A program made the translations under genes and the position numbers. A DNA stretch of 64,000 nt from Edaphobacter sp. 12200R-103 (GTDB lineage Bacteria; Acidobacteriota; Terriglobia; Terriglobales; Acidobacteriaceae), in the NCBI RefSeq assembly GCF_010093025.1, contig NZ_CP048114.1:4490842-4554841 (forward strand), given 5' to 3'. The notes below the pieces were generated by a model that was not told where the DNA came from, ran no database searches, and saw only the letters and a program-made list of their open reading frames with translations. This document shows positions 34,763 to 43,921 of the stretch, in pieces; the stretch's first letter is position 1, and each line of letters opens with the position of its first letter.

Positions 34763-35818
34763 ATGAAGCGAACTCATCTTCTTCGCGTCCTTAGCGGAGC
34801 CGCAGCCATCGCTACGACCGCGCTCGCCCTTTGCAATCAAAATAGCCGGAGAAGAAGGTCGCGAGGCTCTGAAGATCGCGTCGTCCTTGTCACGGGAGGC
34901 TCCCGCGGACTTGGATTCGCGATTGCAGAACGTTTCGCCCAGGAAGGCAACCGGCTCGTCCTTACTGCCCGCGATGTTCATGAACTGAACGAGGCGCGCA
35001 ACAGCCTGCTGAAGCGCGGAGCGATCCGTTCTCCTGAAGACGTGCTCCTCATTCCGGCTGATCTCACCGATCAGGCTCAGGCCGCAAGCCTCATCGAGCA
35101 CGCCATCGGGCACTTCGGAAGAATCGACGTGCTGATCAACAACGCCGGAATCATGGAGGTAGGTCCCGTCGAAGACCAGCCCGTCGAGGCGTATCACAGA
35201 GCTATGGATACCAACTTCTTCGCGGCCCTCTACGTTACTCAGGCAGCGCTTCCGCATATGCTCTATCGCGATCCTGGCAAGGTTGCCGCGATCGTCAACA
35301 TCTGCTCCATCGGTGGCAAGGTCGCAGTGCCTCACATGCTTCCTTACACGGCCAGTAAATTCGCGCTCGTAGGTTTCTCCCAGGGATTGCATGCTGAACT
35401 GCGCCACAAGGGCATTCGGGTCACCACCGTCTGCCCTGGATTGATGCGCACCGGCGGCCATCGCCACGCAAAGTTCGTAGGCGCCCGGAAGAAGGAGCAG
35501 CGCTGGTTCGATCTTGCAGCGACGACTCCAGTCCTTGCGGCCTCGGTCAAGCGGGCAGCGAATCATATCTATCGCGCCGTCGCCCAGGGCAGGGCGGAGA
35601 TTATCCTCACTCCCCAGGCCTGGATCGCTGCACGCGCTGCGGCCGTTGCTCCAGAGAGCGTGCAGTGCCTCACCTCGCTGGTCAATGAATTCATATTGCC
35701 CGCCCCGCTCAACTCCGGTCCCCAGGCTCCGCACGAAAAGCAGAGCGAAACCTTCCGCGAGCCCTCGCATGTAACAGGAGCTCCCTGGACTCCACAATCA
35801 GCGGAATCGCTCTCCTGA
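34763..35818 (+). CDS. SDR family oxidoreductase with N-terminal membrane anchor
   Basis: NAD(P)-dependent short-chain dehydrogenase, substrate unknown. The ATG at 34763 gives 351 aa (a TTG at 34742 is an alternative). A hydrophobic N-terminus (LLRVLSGAAAIATTALAL) and a basic stretch (RRRRSR) probably anchor it to the membrane. Rossmann motifs: TGGSRGLGFAIAERF, NNAG, a catalytic Ser in NICSIGGKVAV and YTASK (Tyr and Lys). A C-terminal extension of about 100 residues lies beyond the core. Divergent to hspR, convergent to dnaJ with only 13 nt between the stops. Confidence 0.9.
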   Translation: MKRTHLLRVLSGAAAIATTALALCNQNSRRRRSRGSEDRVVLVTGGSRGLGFAIAERFAQEGNRLVLTARDVHELNEARNSLLKRGAIRSPEDVLLIPADLTDQAQAASLIEHAIGHFGRIDVLINNAGIMEVGPVEDQPVEAYHRAMDTNFFAALYVTQAALPHMLYRDPGKVAAIVNICSIGGKVAVPHMLPYTASKFALVGFSQGLHAELRHKGIRVTTVCPGLMRTGGHRHAKFVGARKKEQRWFDLAATTPVLAASVKRAANHIYRAVAQGRAEIILTPQAWIAARAAAVAPESVQCLTSLVNEFILPAPLNSGPQAPHEKQSETFREPSHVTGAPWTPQSAESLS

Positions 35819-35831
35819 GGTGCTTGGCCCC

Positions 35832-37064
35832 TTAGATTTTCGTAAACAGCTCCTCGCGCGGATCCTCGGCATTCAGCTTGGCAAACTCCCGCAGAATCTC
35901 CTTCGACCGCTCATCCTGCACCTTGGGAACGACGATTCGGACCTCCACGATCTGGTCACCCCTCCTGCCTTCGTGAACCGCCGAGGGAACCCCCTTCTCT
36001 CTGAGGCGGAGTTTCTGACCGGACTGGGTTCCCGGCGGTATCTTCAGGTGGGTTCTTCCGCCTCCCTCGTGCGTATCGATGGTTGGAACTTCCACCTTTG
36101 CCCCGAGCGAAGCTTCTGCAATCGTCACCGGAACCGTAACGTAGATATCGTCGCCGGTCCGGGTGAAGACGGGGTTTGTTCCGGCCTTGATGATCAGGTA
36201 GAGATCGCCGGGGGCTCCGCCATTGACTCCCGCATTGCCCTTGCCCGCCAGCCGGATCCTCTGTCCATCGCGTGTGCCGGGCTTGATCCGGAACTCCAGA
36301 GGCTCGCGCTTCGTCACCACGCCCTCTCCATCGCACGTGGGGCATACATTCTGCGTCTTGCCGGAGCCTCCGCAGCGCGGGCACTGGATGTTGAACTTCA
36401 TCCGTCCGCCCATCTGCGTCACCTGGCCGCTGCCGTGGCACTCCGGACATTCCATGCTGCCGCCGGTGGTGGACTTGCCTTTGCAGGTCGGGCATATCTC
36501 CTGCCGCTGAATCTCCAGTTTCGCTATGCCTCCGCGAATGGCAGTCCAGAAATCGACGTTGACCTGGTACTCCAGGTCGGTTCCAGGCTGCGGACCTCGT
36601 GATGCCGCATTCCGATTTCCCGAGAACATCTGGCTGAAGATATCGCGGAAGCCTCCGCCTCCTCCGCCGGTGCTCTCCTGGCGGCCCGATGCGAAATCGG
36701 AGAAGTCGAATCCGCCGAAGTCGAAGGGGACCTCCTGCGCACCCCCGCGACCTGCGTGAGTGCCTCCGGCAAATCCTCCGGGGCCTCCATAGCCGCCCCG
36801 TGCCGCAGCCTCCGCTGCAGCAGGATCAATGGAATCGGAGTAGAACCCGAACTGATCGTAGATCTTCCTCTTCTTCTCATCGCTTAGAACGTCGTTGGCC
36901 TCGGAGATCTCCTTAAACTTCTCCTCCGCCTTCTTGTCCCCCGGATTTACGTCCGGATGATATTTACGGGCAGCCTTGCGGAATGCCTTTCGGATCTCAT
37001 CCGCCGTAGCCGTCTTCTTGACGCCAAGTATTCCGTAGTAGTCCTTTGTCTTTGCCGTTGCCAT
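35832..37064 (-). CDS. dnaJ: Chaperone DnaJ (type I, with zinc finger)
   Basis: 410-aa co-chaperone that stimulates DnaK ATPase. J domain at 8-75 ([20 protein letters not shown], with HPD in [10 protein letters not shown]), then a Gly/Phe-rich region (about 90-150). The zinc domain has four CxxCxGxx repeats: [24 protein letters not shown] and CPTCDGEG. Two C-terminal beta domains follow ([17 protein letters not shown]). It is monocistronic and separate from dnaK, about 1.5 kb away; no grpE is seen. No HAIR site was found directly upstream. Confidence 0.95.
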   Translation of the reverse strand: MATAKTKDYYGILGVKKTATADEIRKAFRKAARKYHPDVNPGDKKAEEKFKEISEANDVLSDEKKRKIYDQFGFYSDSIDPAAAEAAARGGYGGPGGFAGGTHAGRGGAQEVPFDFGGFDFSDFASGRQESTGGGGGGFRDIFSQMFSGNRNAASRGPQPGTDLEYQVNVDFWTAIRGGIAKLEIQRQEICPTCKGKSTTGGSMECPECHGSGQVTQMGGRMKFNIQCPRCGGSGKTQNVCPTCDGEGVVTKREPLEFRIKPGTRDGQRIRLAGKGNAGVNGGAPGDLYLIIKAGTNPVFTRTGDDIYVTVPVTIAEASLGAKVEVPTIDTHEGGGRTHLKIPPGTQSGQKLRLREKGVPSAVHEGRRGDQIVEVRIVVPKVQDERSKEILREFAKLNAEDPREELFTKI

Positions 37065-37215
37065 AGCTCTCTTCGCTGGTTACCTGTCTTCTATTCTTTC
37101 ACCTGACCGGATCCGGGCATCTCCGATAATCTACAGCAGGGGAGGCGCCGATGCGTTTTGCTCCAACCGATGCCGACCCGGCAATCGACGGATCTCAAAG
37201 GAACACATAACCACA

Positions 37216-38100
37216 TCATTCAGCCTGACAACGAGGGCACCAGAACAAATTCCGCCCCGCAACCTCCTGCTTCTTTACAATCGTTCCGCACACAAAGCAG
37301 GGAAGTCCCTGCCGACGGTATACATAGTGGGCCTCTTCTTTCAGGACCTTTCCGCTTTTATGCGGCCGGTGCTTTGGTAACGTCGTAACGATGCGGCGGT
37401 CGATCATCGCTGCCGGCATCAACTCCTCCGCATCCTTCCATATCGACCGCAACGTCTCTTCCTCTACGTCCCTGCCAGGACGAAATGGGCTTAGTTTCGC
37501 CCGGTACAGCAGCTCCGCACGAAAGATGTTGCCGATGCCTGCAAACAGCTTCTGATCCATCAGAAGCTCACCGATCGATTTGCGACTCTTCTGGACCCTG
37601 GCAATCATCCTGTCCGGAGCATCGCCATTCAGCGGGTCAGGGCCCAAACGCTCCAGAAGCTGATCCCACTTCTCCTGCGTATAGAGGGAGCAGTCGGTAG
37701 GCCCGCGCAGCTCGACCCACGCAATCTGTTCCGGCTCCAGATTGCCGGTTCCGTCATCTTCGGAATACCACGCATGCCGCCTGGACTCGCCGGGTACTGC
37801 GGGCTTCCGCACCGCCGCTGCGTTCCACATCCGCAGCCGAAGCGCCCCCTTCACCGGCAGCAGCGGACCGGATCCCTCGGTGAAGTCGCCCTGCAACCCA
37901 AGATGGATATGCAGAATCCTGTCCTTGCCGAAGTCATAACCAAGATGTTTGCCCACAGCGAGCACGCGTTCCAGCCTTCGCCCGTCGATCACATCGGCAT
38001 CGGTGAAGCGACCCTGAGGACCATCGACGCGTACCGGTTTCTGACCAAACGCCTCCTGGTGCCGCATGGCCCAGCGATGAATCTCATTTCCTTCCGGCAT
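37216..38100 (-). CDS. Fpg/Nei family DNA glycosylase (endonuclease VIII-like)
   Basis: Bifunctional glycosylase/AP lyase of base excision repair. 294 aa. The N-terminus MPEGNEIHR provides the catalytic Pro and Glu after Met removal, with PEGxEI as in Nei2/Nei types rather than PELPEV as in Fpg. A conserved Lys lies in AVGKHLGYDF, and the H2TH region contains ELLMDQKLFAGIGNIFRAEL. The zinc finger is intact: CFVC, then CPRC near the C-terminus. It lies between dnaJ and dnaK; no shared operon is apparent. Confidence 0.9.
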   Translation of the reverse strand: MPEGNEIHRWAMRHQEAFGQKPVRVDGPQGRFTDADVIDGRRLERVLAVGKHLGYDFGKDRILHIHLGLQGDFTEGSGPLLPVKGALRLRMWNAAAVRKPAVPGESRRHAWYSEDDGTGNLEPEQIAWVELRGPTDCSLYTQEKWDQLLERLGPDPLNGDAPDRMIARVQKSRKSIGELLMDQKLFAGIGNIFRAELLYRAKLSPFRPGRDVEEETLRSIWKDAEELMPAAMIDRRIVTTLPKHRPHKSGKVLKEEAHYVYRRQGLPCFVCGTIVKKQEVAGRNLFWCPRCQAE

Positions 38101-38238
38101 TCTCTGTTCTGTCCTTCCTCAAAAACTGTCCAGACGAAACGATGGCGACGGTACTGGTCCAAACCAGAGACTACCGCCGCCTGAAAACACTTACATTTTG
38201 AAACGGAGACTACAAATCCTGCTTCCAACCAGATCGGC

Positions 38239-38409
38239 TTAGTTCCAGACCTGCTTCGCTTCGATAGCCTCGATCGAAAACATCTGGTCCGGCTCCATCT
38301 GCTGCATCTTGCGTACAAAGTGTTCCGCCTCTTCGCGCGTATCGAACATCATGCGGTTATAAAGTTGTCCCGCACGCACCTGATCACATCTCCACATCGT
38401 CTCGGTCAT
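38239..38409 (-). CDS. Small conserved-looking soluble protein (56 aa), function unknown
   Basis: The start at 38409 (MTETMWRCDQVRAGQLYNRM) is supported by GGGAGG 9 nt upstream; a longer frame from 38526 is possible but lacks such a site. The 56-aa product is rich in Met, Glu and Gln and has the pattern of a beta-alpha fold (MMFDTREEAEHFVRKMQQME). No membrane segment. I do not recognise the family. It lies between nei-like and dnaK genes on the same strand as both. Confidence 0.6.
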   Translation of the reverse strand: MTETMWRCDQVRAGQLYNRMMFDTREEAEHFVRKMQQMEPDQMFSIEAIEAKQVWN

Positions 38410-38556
38410 CGCCTTTCCTCCCGTCAATCGATTGAGTTCCAGGTTTTCTAACCACATGAGATCGGAGACTTCTTCGTTCTGGTTTCTATTCACGTTGAAC
38501 ACCTTTCCTGGAAGTAAGTCGTGCATTCCTACAATCCATCGGGTCCTTGTAAAGCG

Positions 38557-38594
38557 AGAGGGGCAAACCTGTCAGAGAATTGCCCCTCTTTTTT
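38557..38594 (+). terminator. Strong plus-strand intrinsic terminator without an annotated gene upstream
   Basis: Perfect 10-bp arms AGAGGGGCAA and TTGCCCCTCT with a 13-nt loop, followed by a run of six T on the plus strand. All flanking genes within 2 kb on each side are on the minus strand, where only a weak CGCTTTAC tract follows the stem. It could act weakly for dnaK, but its polarity suits a plus-strand transcript. Confidence 0.7.
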
Positions 38595-38624
38595 GTTGCT
38601 AACCACCGTTACGGCTTTTGCCGG

Positions 38625-40538
38625 TTACTTCTTTTCGTCGACGTCCACGTACTCGGCGTCGATCACTCCCTCGTCCTTCTTCGGCTCCTCGGCGGTGGCG
38701 CCGGCCTGAGCGGCCTGCTCACCCGGCTGACCGGCGTTGGCCTTGTACATCGCCTCTGCGAGCTTGTGGCTCGCAGTCGTTAGACGCTCGCGGGCCTCGT
38801 TCAGCTCACTCGGCTTCGGAGAACCGGCGAGAACTTTCTTTGCATCTTCAAGAGCCGATTCAACATCGCTCTTGTCCGATCCAGAGACCTTGTCGCCGGC
38901 ATCTTTGATCATCTTCTCGACGTTGTAGACCATCGAGTCGAGTCCATTGCGGGCTTCAATCGTCTCGCGCTGCTCCTTGTCCTCAGCCGCATGAGATTCG
39001 GCGTCCTTCGCCATCCGCTCCACCTCTTCCTTGCTCAGGCCCGAGCTGGAGGTGATGGTGATCTTCTGGTCCTTGCCGGTGGCGTTGTCCTTCGCGGTCA
39101 CGTTCAGGATGCCGTTGGCGTCGATGTCGAAGGTCACCTCGATCTGGGGCACGCCACGCGGAGCAGGCGGAATGCCGCTCAGCTTGAACTTGCCCAGAGT
39201 CCGGTTCTGCGCCGCCATCGGACGCTCGCCCTGAAGGACATGAACCTCCACTTCGGTCTGCGAGTCGGCAGCCGTCGAGAAGGTCTCCGTCTTCTTGGTC
39301 GGGATCGTCGTGTTGCGCTGGATCATTGGGGTCGCCACGCCGCCCATCGTCTCAATCGAGAGGGTTAGCGGAGTGACGTCGAGCAGGAGCAGATCCTTCA
39401 CATCGCCGGCCAATACACCTGCCTGAACAGCAGCGCCGATTGCGACCACCTCGTCCGGGTTGACGCCCTTATGCGGCTCCTTGCCGAAGAGCTTCTTCAC
39501 CAGCTCCTGGATCGCAGGCATACGCGTCTGTCCACCAACCAGCACGACCTCGTCGATCTTGCTGGCGTCCACGCCTGCATCCTTCAAGGCCTGCTTGCAG
39601 GGTCCGACCGACTTCTCCAGAAGATCGGCTACAAGCTGCTCGAGCTTGGCACGGGTGAGCTTGCGGACGAGGTGCTTCGGTCCGCTTGCGTCCGCCGTGA
39701 TAAACGGCAGGTTGATCTCCGTCTCCTGCGCGGTCGACAGCTCGATCTTGGCGCGTTCCGCGGCGTCCTTCAGACGCTGCAGGGCCATCTCGTTGCCCTT
39801 CGAGGTCAGGTCGAGGCCGGTCTCATCCTTGAACTCCTTGATGAGCCAGTCAACGATGCGCTGGTCGAGATTGTCGCCGCCAAGGTGGGTATCGCCGTTG
39901 GTCGACTTCACTTCGATCACGCCTTCGCCGACTTCCAGGATCGAGATATCGAAGGTACCGCCGCCGAAGTCATACACGGCGATCGTCTCGTCCTTCTTCT
40001 TGTCGAGGCCGTAGGCGAGCGCGGCTGCCGTCGGCTCGTTGACGATACGCCTGACGTCGAGTCCGGCGATCTTGCCGGCATCCTTGGTCGCCTGGCGCTG
40101 GGCGTCATTGAAGTACGCCGGAACTGTAATAACGGCCTCGGTGACACTGGTCCCCAGATAATCCTCAGCGGCCTTCTTCAGCTTCTGCAGGATCATCGCC
40201 GAAATCTCAGGCGGGGTGTACTCCTTACCCTGTGCGCTGACGGCGATATGATCGCCCTGCTGAACGACCTTGTAGGGCACCATCTTCATCTCGTCGCTCA
40301 CTTCATTGAAGCGGCGGCCCATAAAGCGCTTGATCGAGTAGACCGTATTCTCCGGATTGGTGATGGCCTGGCGCTTTGCCACCTGGCCGACCAGCCGCTC
40401 TCCATTCTTGGTAAAGGCGACGATAGACGGCGTTGTGCGTCCACCCTCTTCATTCGGGATTACCTTCGGCTCGCCGCCTTCCATAACGGCAACGCACGAA
40501 TTGGTGGTTCCCAGGTCAATTCCAATAATCTTTCCCAT
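38625..40538 (-). CDS. dnaK: Molecular chaperone DnaK (Hsp70)
   Basis: 637 aa, full length. The nucleotide-binding domain opens with [20 protein letters not shown] and contains the phosphate and connect motifs ([31 protein letters not shown]). The interdomain linker is [14 protein letters not shown] and the substrate-binding domain and lid follow. The C-terminus [15 protein letters not shown] is typical of bacterial DnaK. GGGGAGAG lies about 8 nt before the ATG. The promoter at 40593-40623 carries an HspR-type operator. Monocistronic; the usual grpE and dnaJ partners are not adjacent. Confidence 0.98.
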   Translation of the reverse strand: MGKIIGIDLGTTNSCVAVMEGGEPKVIPNEEGGRTTPSIVAFTKNGERLVGQVAKRQAITNPENTVYSIKRFMGRRFNEVSDEMKMVPYKVVQQGDHIAVSAQGKEYTPPEISAMILQKLKKAAEDYLGTSVTEAVITVPAYFNDAQRQATKDAGKIAGLDVRRIVNEPTAAALAYGLDKKKDETIAVYDFGGGTFDISILEVGEGVIEVKSTNGDTHLGGDNLDQRIVDWLIKEFKDETGLDLTSKGNEMALQRLKDAAERAKIELSTAQETEINLPFITADASGPKHLVRKLTRAKLEQLVADLLEKSVGPCKQALKDAGVDASKIDEVVLVGGQTRMPAIQELVKKLFGKEPHKGVNPDEVVAIGAAVQAGVLAGDVKDLLLLDVTPLTLSIETMGGVATPMIQRNTTIPTKKTETFSTAADSQTEVEVHVLQGERPMAAQNRTLGKFKLSGIPPAPRGVPQIEVTFDIDANGILNVTAKDNATGKDQKITITSSSGLSKEEVERMAKDAESHAAEDKEQRETIEARNGLDSMVYNVEKMIKDAGDKVSGSDKSDVESALEDAKKVLAGSPKPSELNEARERLTTASHKLAEAMYKANAGQPGEQAAQAGATAEEPKKDEGVIDAEYVDVDEKK

Positions 40539-40592
40539 CGCTGATCTCTCCCCATCGCCGGGCTATCGCCCTAAACTCGTCTGACTATGTGG

Positions 40593-40623
40593 ATCATGCC
40601 ACCTTGAGTCACTTACTGTCAAT
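40593..40623 (-). promoter_or_regulatory. dnaK promoter with HAIR-like HspR operator
   Basis: On the minus strand: TTGACA (-35), an 18-nt spacer, then CATGAT (-10). The predicted start is about 48 nt before the dnaK ATG. Overlapping this, ATTGACA-N7-ACTCAAG at 40603-40623 matches the HAIR consensus CTTGAGT-N7-ACTCAAG in 11 of 14 positions, with the right half perfect. The left half coincides with the -35 box and the right half lies in the spacer, a position suited to repression by HspR. Confidence 0.72.
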
Positions 40624-41019
40624 GTATATGATGCAGGATTTATCATGAAGATGCAGGATCTGCCCCAAAAATGCGATGCAGTCCGCCTTCGATCTTGAGC
40701 CAACATGTCATTTATTTTCAGTTAAATACATGGCATACGCTTGTTCTAGCCGTGTAATGGAGTTTCCAATGGACCAGGAGCAGGCCCTCATTCGAAATAG
40801 GAATTTACCTCCAGCCTTTGGAGGGCGGGCCTATCCGTTTGGATGCGACAACCGATTTACGCGTAGATTTTGCTGGAGACAAAAGGTTTTCGAATGTGAT
40901 CGACCCGTCAGGAAGATTCCGATCCTAATCATTTTTTGAGCCGGTTCCGGTCAATTCCGCTGGTGTACTGGAATCGAAATCCCAACATCTGTTACTTTGG
41001 CGACGGGGAAGGCGGTTTC
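40624..41019. other. Intergenic region between dnaK promoter and DHA2 efflux gene
   Basis: Divergent gap of about 400 nt, more AT-rich than its surroundings. It contains a direct repeat (40630-40659). Open frames here, including an 87-codon one at 40676-40939, show no recognisable protein pattern. The regulation of the efflux pump probably resides here. Confidence 0.45.
40630..40659. repeat. Direct repeat GATGCAGGAT, 20-bp period
   Basis: GATGCAGGAT occurs at 40630-40639 and again at 40650-40659, exactly 20 bp apart, i.e. about two helical turns. It lies just upstream of the dnaK -35 box and in front of the divergent efflux gene, so it could be a regulator binding site. No regulator is known. 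Confidence 0.45.
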
Positions 41020-42606
41020 ATGTCCAGCGCTGCGACCATTCCAGCCGATCACTCCGCTGAGGTGACGCAAGGGGTAAATCCCTGGCTGATCGCGGCATCG
41101 GTCATGCTGGCCACCTTTATGGAGGTGCTGGACACGGCCATTGCCTCCGTGGCGCTTCCCTATATTGCGGGATCGCTGTCGGCCTCGAACGACGAGGCTA
41201 CCTGGGTTCTGACCAGCTACCTTGTAGCGAATGCGATTGTACTTCCGGCCAGCAACTGGTTTTCGTTGCGGTTTGGGCGGAAGAGGTTCCTGGTGATCTG
41301 CGTCATGATTTTCACTGCTGCCAGCTTCGCCTGCGGAGCAGCGCCGACCCTGGGAATGATCCTGCTGGCACGAATTGTCCAGGGCGCGGGCGGCGGTGCA
41401 CTGCAGCCGCTCTCACAGGCGATCCTTTTTGAGTCCTTCCCCCCGGCGAAGCGCGGAGCTGCTGCCGCCGTCTTTGCCTTCGGTGTGGTGGTGGCCCCGG
41501 TGCTGGGTCCCACGCTGGGAGGCTGGCTGACGGATACGTATTCCTGGCGGTATGCCTTCTATATCAATATCCCGGTGGGAATCCTGGCGGTCTTTATGAT
41601 CAGCCGCTTCGTCCATGACCCCCCCTATATCAAGAATGCGAAGGTGCCGGCGTTCGACAACATGGGATTTGGAGCTTTGGTGGTCTGGACCGGACTTTTG
41701 CAGGTGATCCTGGATAAGGGGCAGGAAGATGACTGGTTTGGAGCCACATGGATCCGGGTGGCATTTCCGATCATGCTGGCCGCCTTCCTGTGGTGGGTCT
41801 GGATCTCCTGGCATCGCAAAAATCCGCTGGTCGATCTCAAAGTGCTGAAGAATCGCAATTTTGCCATTGGCTGTTTGCTAATCTTCCTCTTCGGCATTGC
41901 AATCTATTCGACCGTGACCGTGCTTCCGCTCTTTTATCAGGAGTTGTTGGGCTATACGGCCTTCACGGCCGGGGTTGTGGTGGCGCCACGTGGACTGGGA
42001 GCGATCTGCGGGATGCCGGTGATCGGGTATCTTTCCAATAAAGTCGATCCGCGCTATCTGCTTACCTTTGGATTTATTGTTTTCGGACTTACGACGTTGT
42101 ATTTCGGAAGCATTACGCTTCAGGTCTCTCCGACGACGCTTCTGGTACCTATTCTGATTACGGGGTTTGGGCTGAGCTTTGTCTTTGTGCCCATTACAAC
42201 GGCGGCTTATGGGACGCTGCCGAATGAACAGATGGGCAATGCCAGCGGTTTGTTCAACCTGATGAGAAATGTCGGAGGGTCGATCGGAATCTCAATCGCT
42301 CAGACCCTTCTGATTCGGCGTGCCGCGGTGCATCAGAACCTGATCGTCAATTCTGTTCCGAGGACCGGGGCGCAGTTCCAGAATTCGCTTCAGAATACGA
42401 CAGGCTTTCTGGCAAGGTATTATGGTCCGGCGAATGCTGCCGATCCTGCGCAGGCGACGCTTTACCGCGAGCTTTTGCGGCAAGCCTCGAGCTGGGCCTT
42501 TGTGGATGTGTTTCGGTGGCTTTCTCTGTTGAGTTTTGGATGTGTGGTTGCAGTCTGGCTGCTGAAGAAGGTAAAGCCCGGAAAGGGCCCGATAGGAGCA
42601 CACTGA
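41020..42606 (+). CDS. DHA2 family (EmrB/QacA-type) drug:H+ antiporter
   Basis: 528 aa from the ATG at 41020, preceded by AAGG in GGGGAAGGCGG at a good distance; the open frame reaches upstream to a TTG at 40936 without similarity. About 14 membrane helices, as in the DHA2 branch of the MFS. Motif D1 is MEVLDTAIASVALPYIAGSL, motif A is NWFSLRFGRKRF and motif C-like is GVVVAPVLGPTLGGWLTDTY. The short loop NASGLFNLMRNVGGSIGISI is conserved in EmrB. No periplasmic adaptor (EmrA) or TolC gene adjoins it. Confidence 0.92.
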   Translation: MSSAATIPADHSAEVTQGVNPWLIAASVMLATFMEVLDTAIASVALPYIAGSLSASNDEATWVLTSYLVANAIVLPASNWFSLRFGRKRFLVICVMIFTAASFACGAAPTLGMILLARIVQGAGGGALQPLSQAILFESFPPAKRGAAAAVFAFGVVVAPVLGPTLGGWLTDTYSWRYAFYINIPVGILAVFMISRFVHDPPYIKNAKVPAFDNMGFGALVVWTGLLQVILDKGQEDDWFGATWIRVAFPIMLAAFLWWVWISWHRKNPLVDLKVLKNRNFAIGCLLIFLFGIAIYSTVTVLPLFYQELLGYTAFTAGVVVAPRGLGAICGMPVIGYLSNKVDPRYLLTFGFIVFGLTTLYFGSITLQVSPTTLLVPILITGFGLSFVFVPITTAAYGTLPNEQMGNASGLFNLMRNVGGSIGISIAQTLLIRRAAVHQNLIVNSVPRTGAQFQNSLQNTTGFLARYYGPANAADPAQATLYRELLRQASSWAFVDVFRWLSLLSFGCVVAVWLLKKVKPGKGPIGAH

Positions 42607-42708
42607 GCAGCAGAACGCGGGTGCGCTCGATGTATGAGATTCGCCGGTCTCCTCCCCATCGGCTGCGATAAACTCGAAGTTTGCGAGTTGCAGGTCTGTA
42701 GGGATGGA

Positions 42709-43899
42709 ATGAGTTTGCTGGCACAGCTTTTGTTCTGGATTGCGGTGGTAGGTTCGCTGACGTCGACGATCTACTGTCTGATGGTCCTGGCGGCCGCGCT
42801 CCGGTTTGGACTGCGGCGCCGGCGTGAGGAGCAGGCGGCCATAAACTCCAGCTTTCTGCCGCCCGTCAGTGTGCTGAAGCCGCTGCATGGCACAGAGGAT
42901 GGACTGGAGAAGAACCTCGAAACCTTCTTTGAACAGGATTATCCGGAGTTCGAGCTGTTGTTCTGCTCCAGGCATGAGAGCGACGCCGGTCTGCAACTGG
43001 CCCGCGAAGTTGGTAGGCGGTATCCCGAGGTGAATGCAAAGTATGTCACCTGTGGGGAGCCACCCGAGCACTTTCATAATGCCAAGGTCTTTTCGCTAGC
43101 CAGGATGGATTCGGTTGCGGCTTACGATCTTTATGTAACCAGCGATGCGGATGCGCGGGTCGCACCGGACTATCTGCGCAAGATGATCCAGAACCTGAAG
43201 GATCCGGCAGTGGGGCTGGCATCGAGCGTCTACATAGGAACAGTACATCGCGGAGCGGAGGCGCGACTTTCGTCGCGTCTGGATGCCGTGGGCAAGAGCG
43301 TCGAGATGAGTTCGGGCGTGATGGTGGCGGACATGCTTGAAGGGACCAAATTTGCGCTTGGCGTGACGATGGTGCTTAGAAAGCAGTCCTTCGTCGAGGC
43401 CGGTGGATTCGAGGAGCTCGGTCAGTTCTACGCCGATGACTTTGTACTAGGCAACCGCCTGGCGACACGCGGAACCGGGGTAAGGCTGGCCACTCACGTG
43501 ATCCGGCTGCTGGTAGAAGACACCCCGTTCGCGGTGTCGTTCCGCAACCAGTTGCGCTGGATGCAGAGTACGCGGCGGTCCAGACCATGGGGCCATCTGG
43601 GAACGGGGCTGACCTTCGCCATGCCCTTCGGCCTGCTGGGACTTCTCTGGGGAGTGATCAGCGGACATGCGGGGCTGGGACTGCTATGGCTGTTGGCGAT
43701 GGTCGTCAATCGCTGGTTGCAGGCAGGCACGGTGCTCACGATGATGGGCGATCCTGGATGGCTTCGCGGAATGTTGCTCTATCCTCTTCGTGATCTGTTG
43801 GGCAGCATGCTGTGGGTGGGGAGCTATGGCGGTGATCGATTTTACTATCGCGGCCAGACGTACCGGCTTCGCGAAGGCGGCCGCGTCGAGACTCCCTAA
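42709..43899 (+). CDS. HpnI/ceramide-glucosyltransferase-like GT21 glycosyltransferase
   Basis: 396 aa from the ATG at 42709 (GGGATGG just upstream); a longer frame begins at 42634. One N-terminal membrane helix is followed by the GT-A domain: PPVSVLKPLHGTEDGLEKNL, LFCSRHESDAG, the DxD-like TSDADARVAPDYL, and FYADDFVLGNRL. The QxxRW-type motif reads NQLRW, i.e. Asn where Arg or Gln is usual. Several C-terminal membrane helices follow. The pattern fits ceramide glucosyltransferase and bacterial HpnI, which adds GlcNAc to bacteriohopanetetrol. No other hopanoid gene is nearby, so the acceptor is uncertain. Confidence 0.83.
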   Translation: MSLLAQLLFWIAVVGSLTSTIYCLMVLAAALRFGLRRRREEQAAINSSFLPPVSVLKPLHGTEDGLEKNLETFFEQDYPEFELLFCSRHESDAGLQLAREVGRRYPEVNAKYVTCGEPPEHFHNAKVFSLARMDSVAAYDLYVTSDADARVAPDYLRKMIQNLKDPAVGLASSVYIGTVHRGAEARLSSRLDAVGKSVEMSSGVMVADMLEGTKFALGVTMVLRKQSFVEAGGFEELGQFYADDFVLGNRLATRGTGVRLATHVIRLLVEDTPFAVSFRNQLRWMQSTRRSRPWGHLGTGLTFAMPFGLLGLLWGVISGHAGLGLLWLLAMVVNRWLQAGTVLTMMGDPGWLRGMLLYPLRDLLGSMLWVGSYGGDRFYYRGQTYRLREGGRVETP

Positions 43900-43921
43900 G
43901 CCGCAATCGGCCTTTTATAGA

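Noticed and set aside
34706..35797. 363-codon minus-strand frame opposite the SDR gene
   Set aside because: SDR motifs (TGGSRGLG, NNAG, YTASK) prove the plus-strand frame; the antisense product is featureless.
39471..40544. 357-codon plus-strand open frame opposite dnaK
   Set aside because: Antisense shadow of dnaK; the product is Leu/Arg/Asp-rich without family features. Opposite-strand frames on dnaK are a known artefact.
40676..40939. 87-codon plus-strand frame in the dnaK/efflux gap
   Set aside because: Scattered Cys/Phe/Arg composition with no predicted fold or ribosome-binding site; more likely regulatory DNA.
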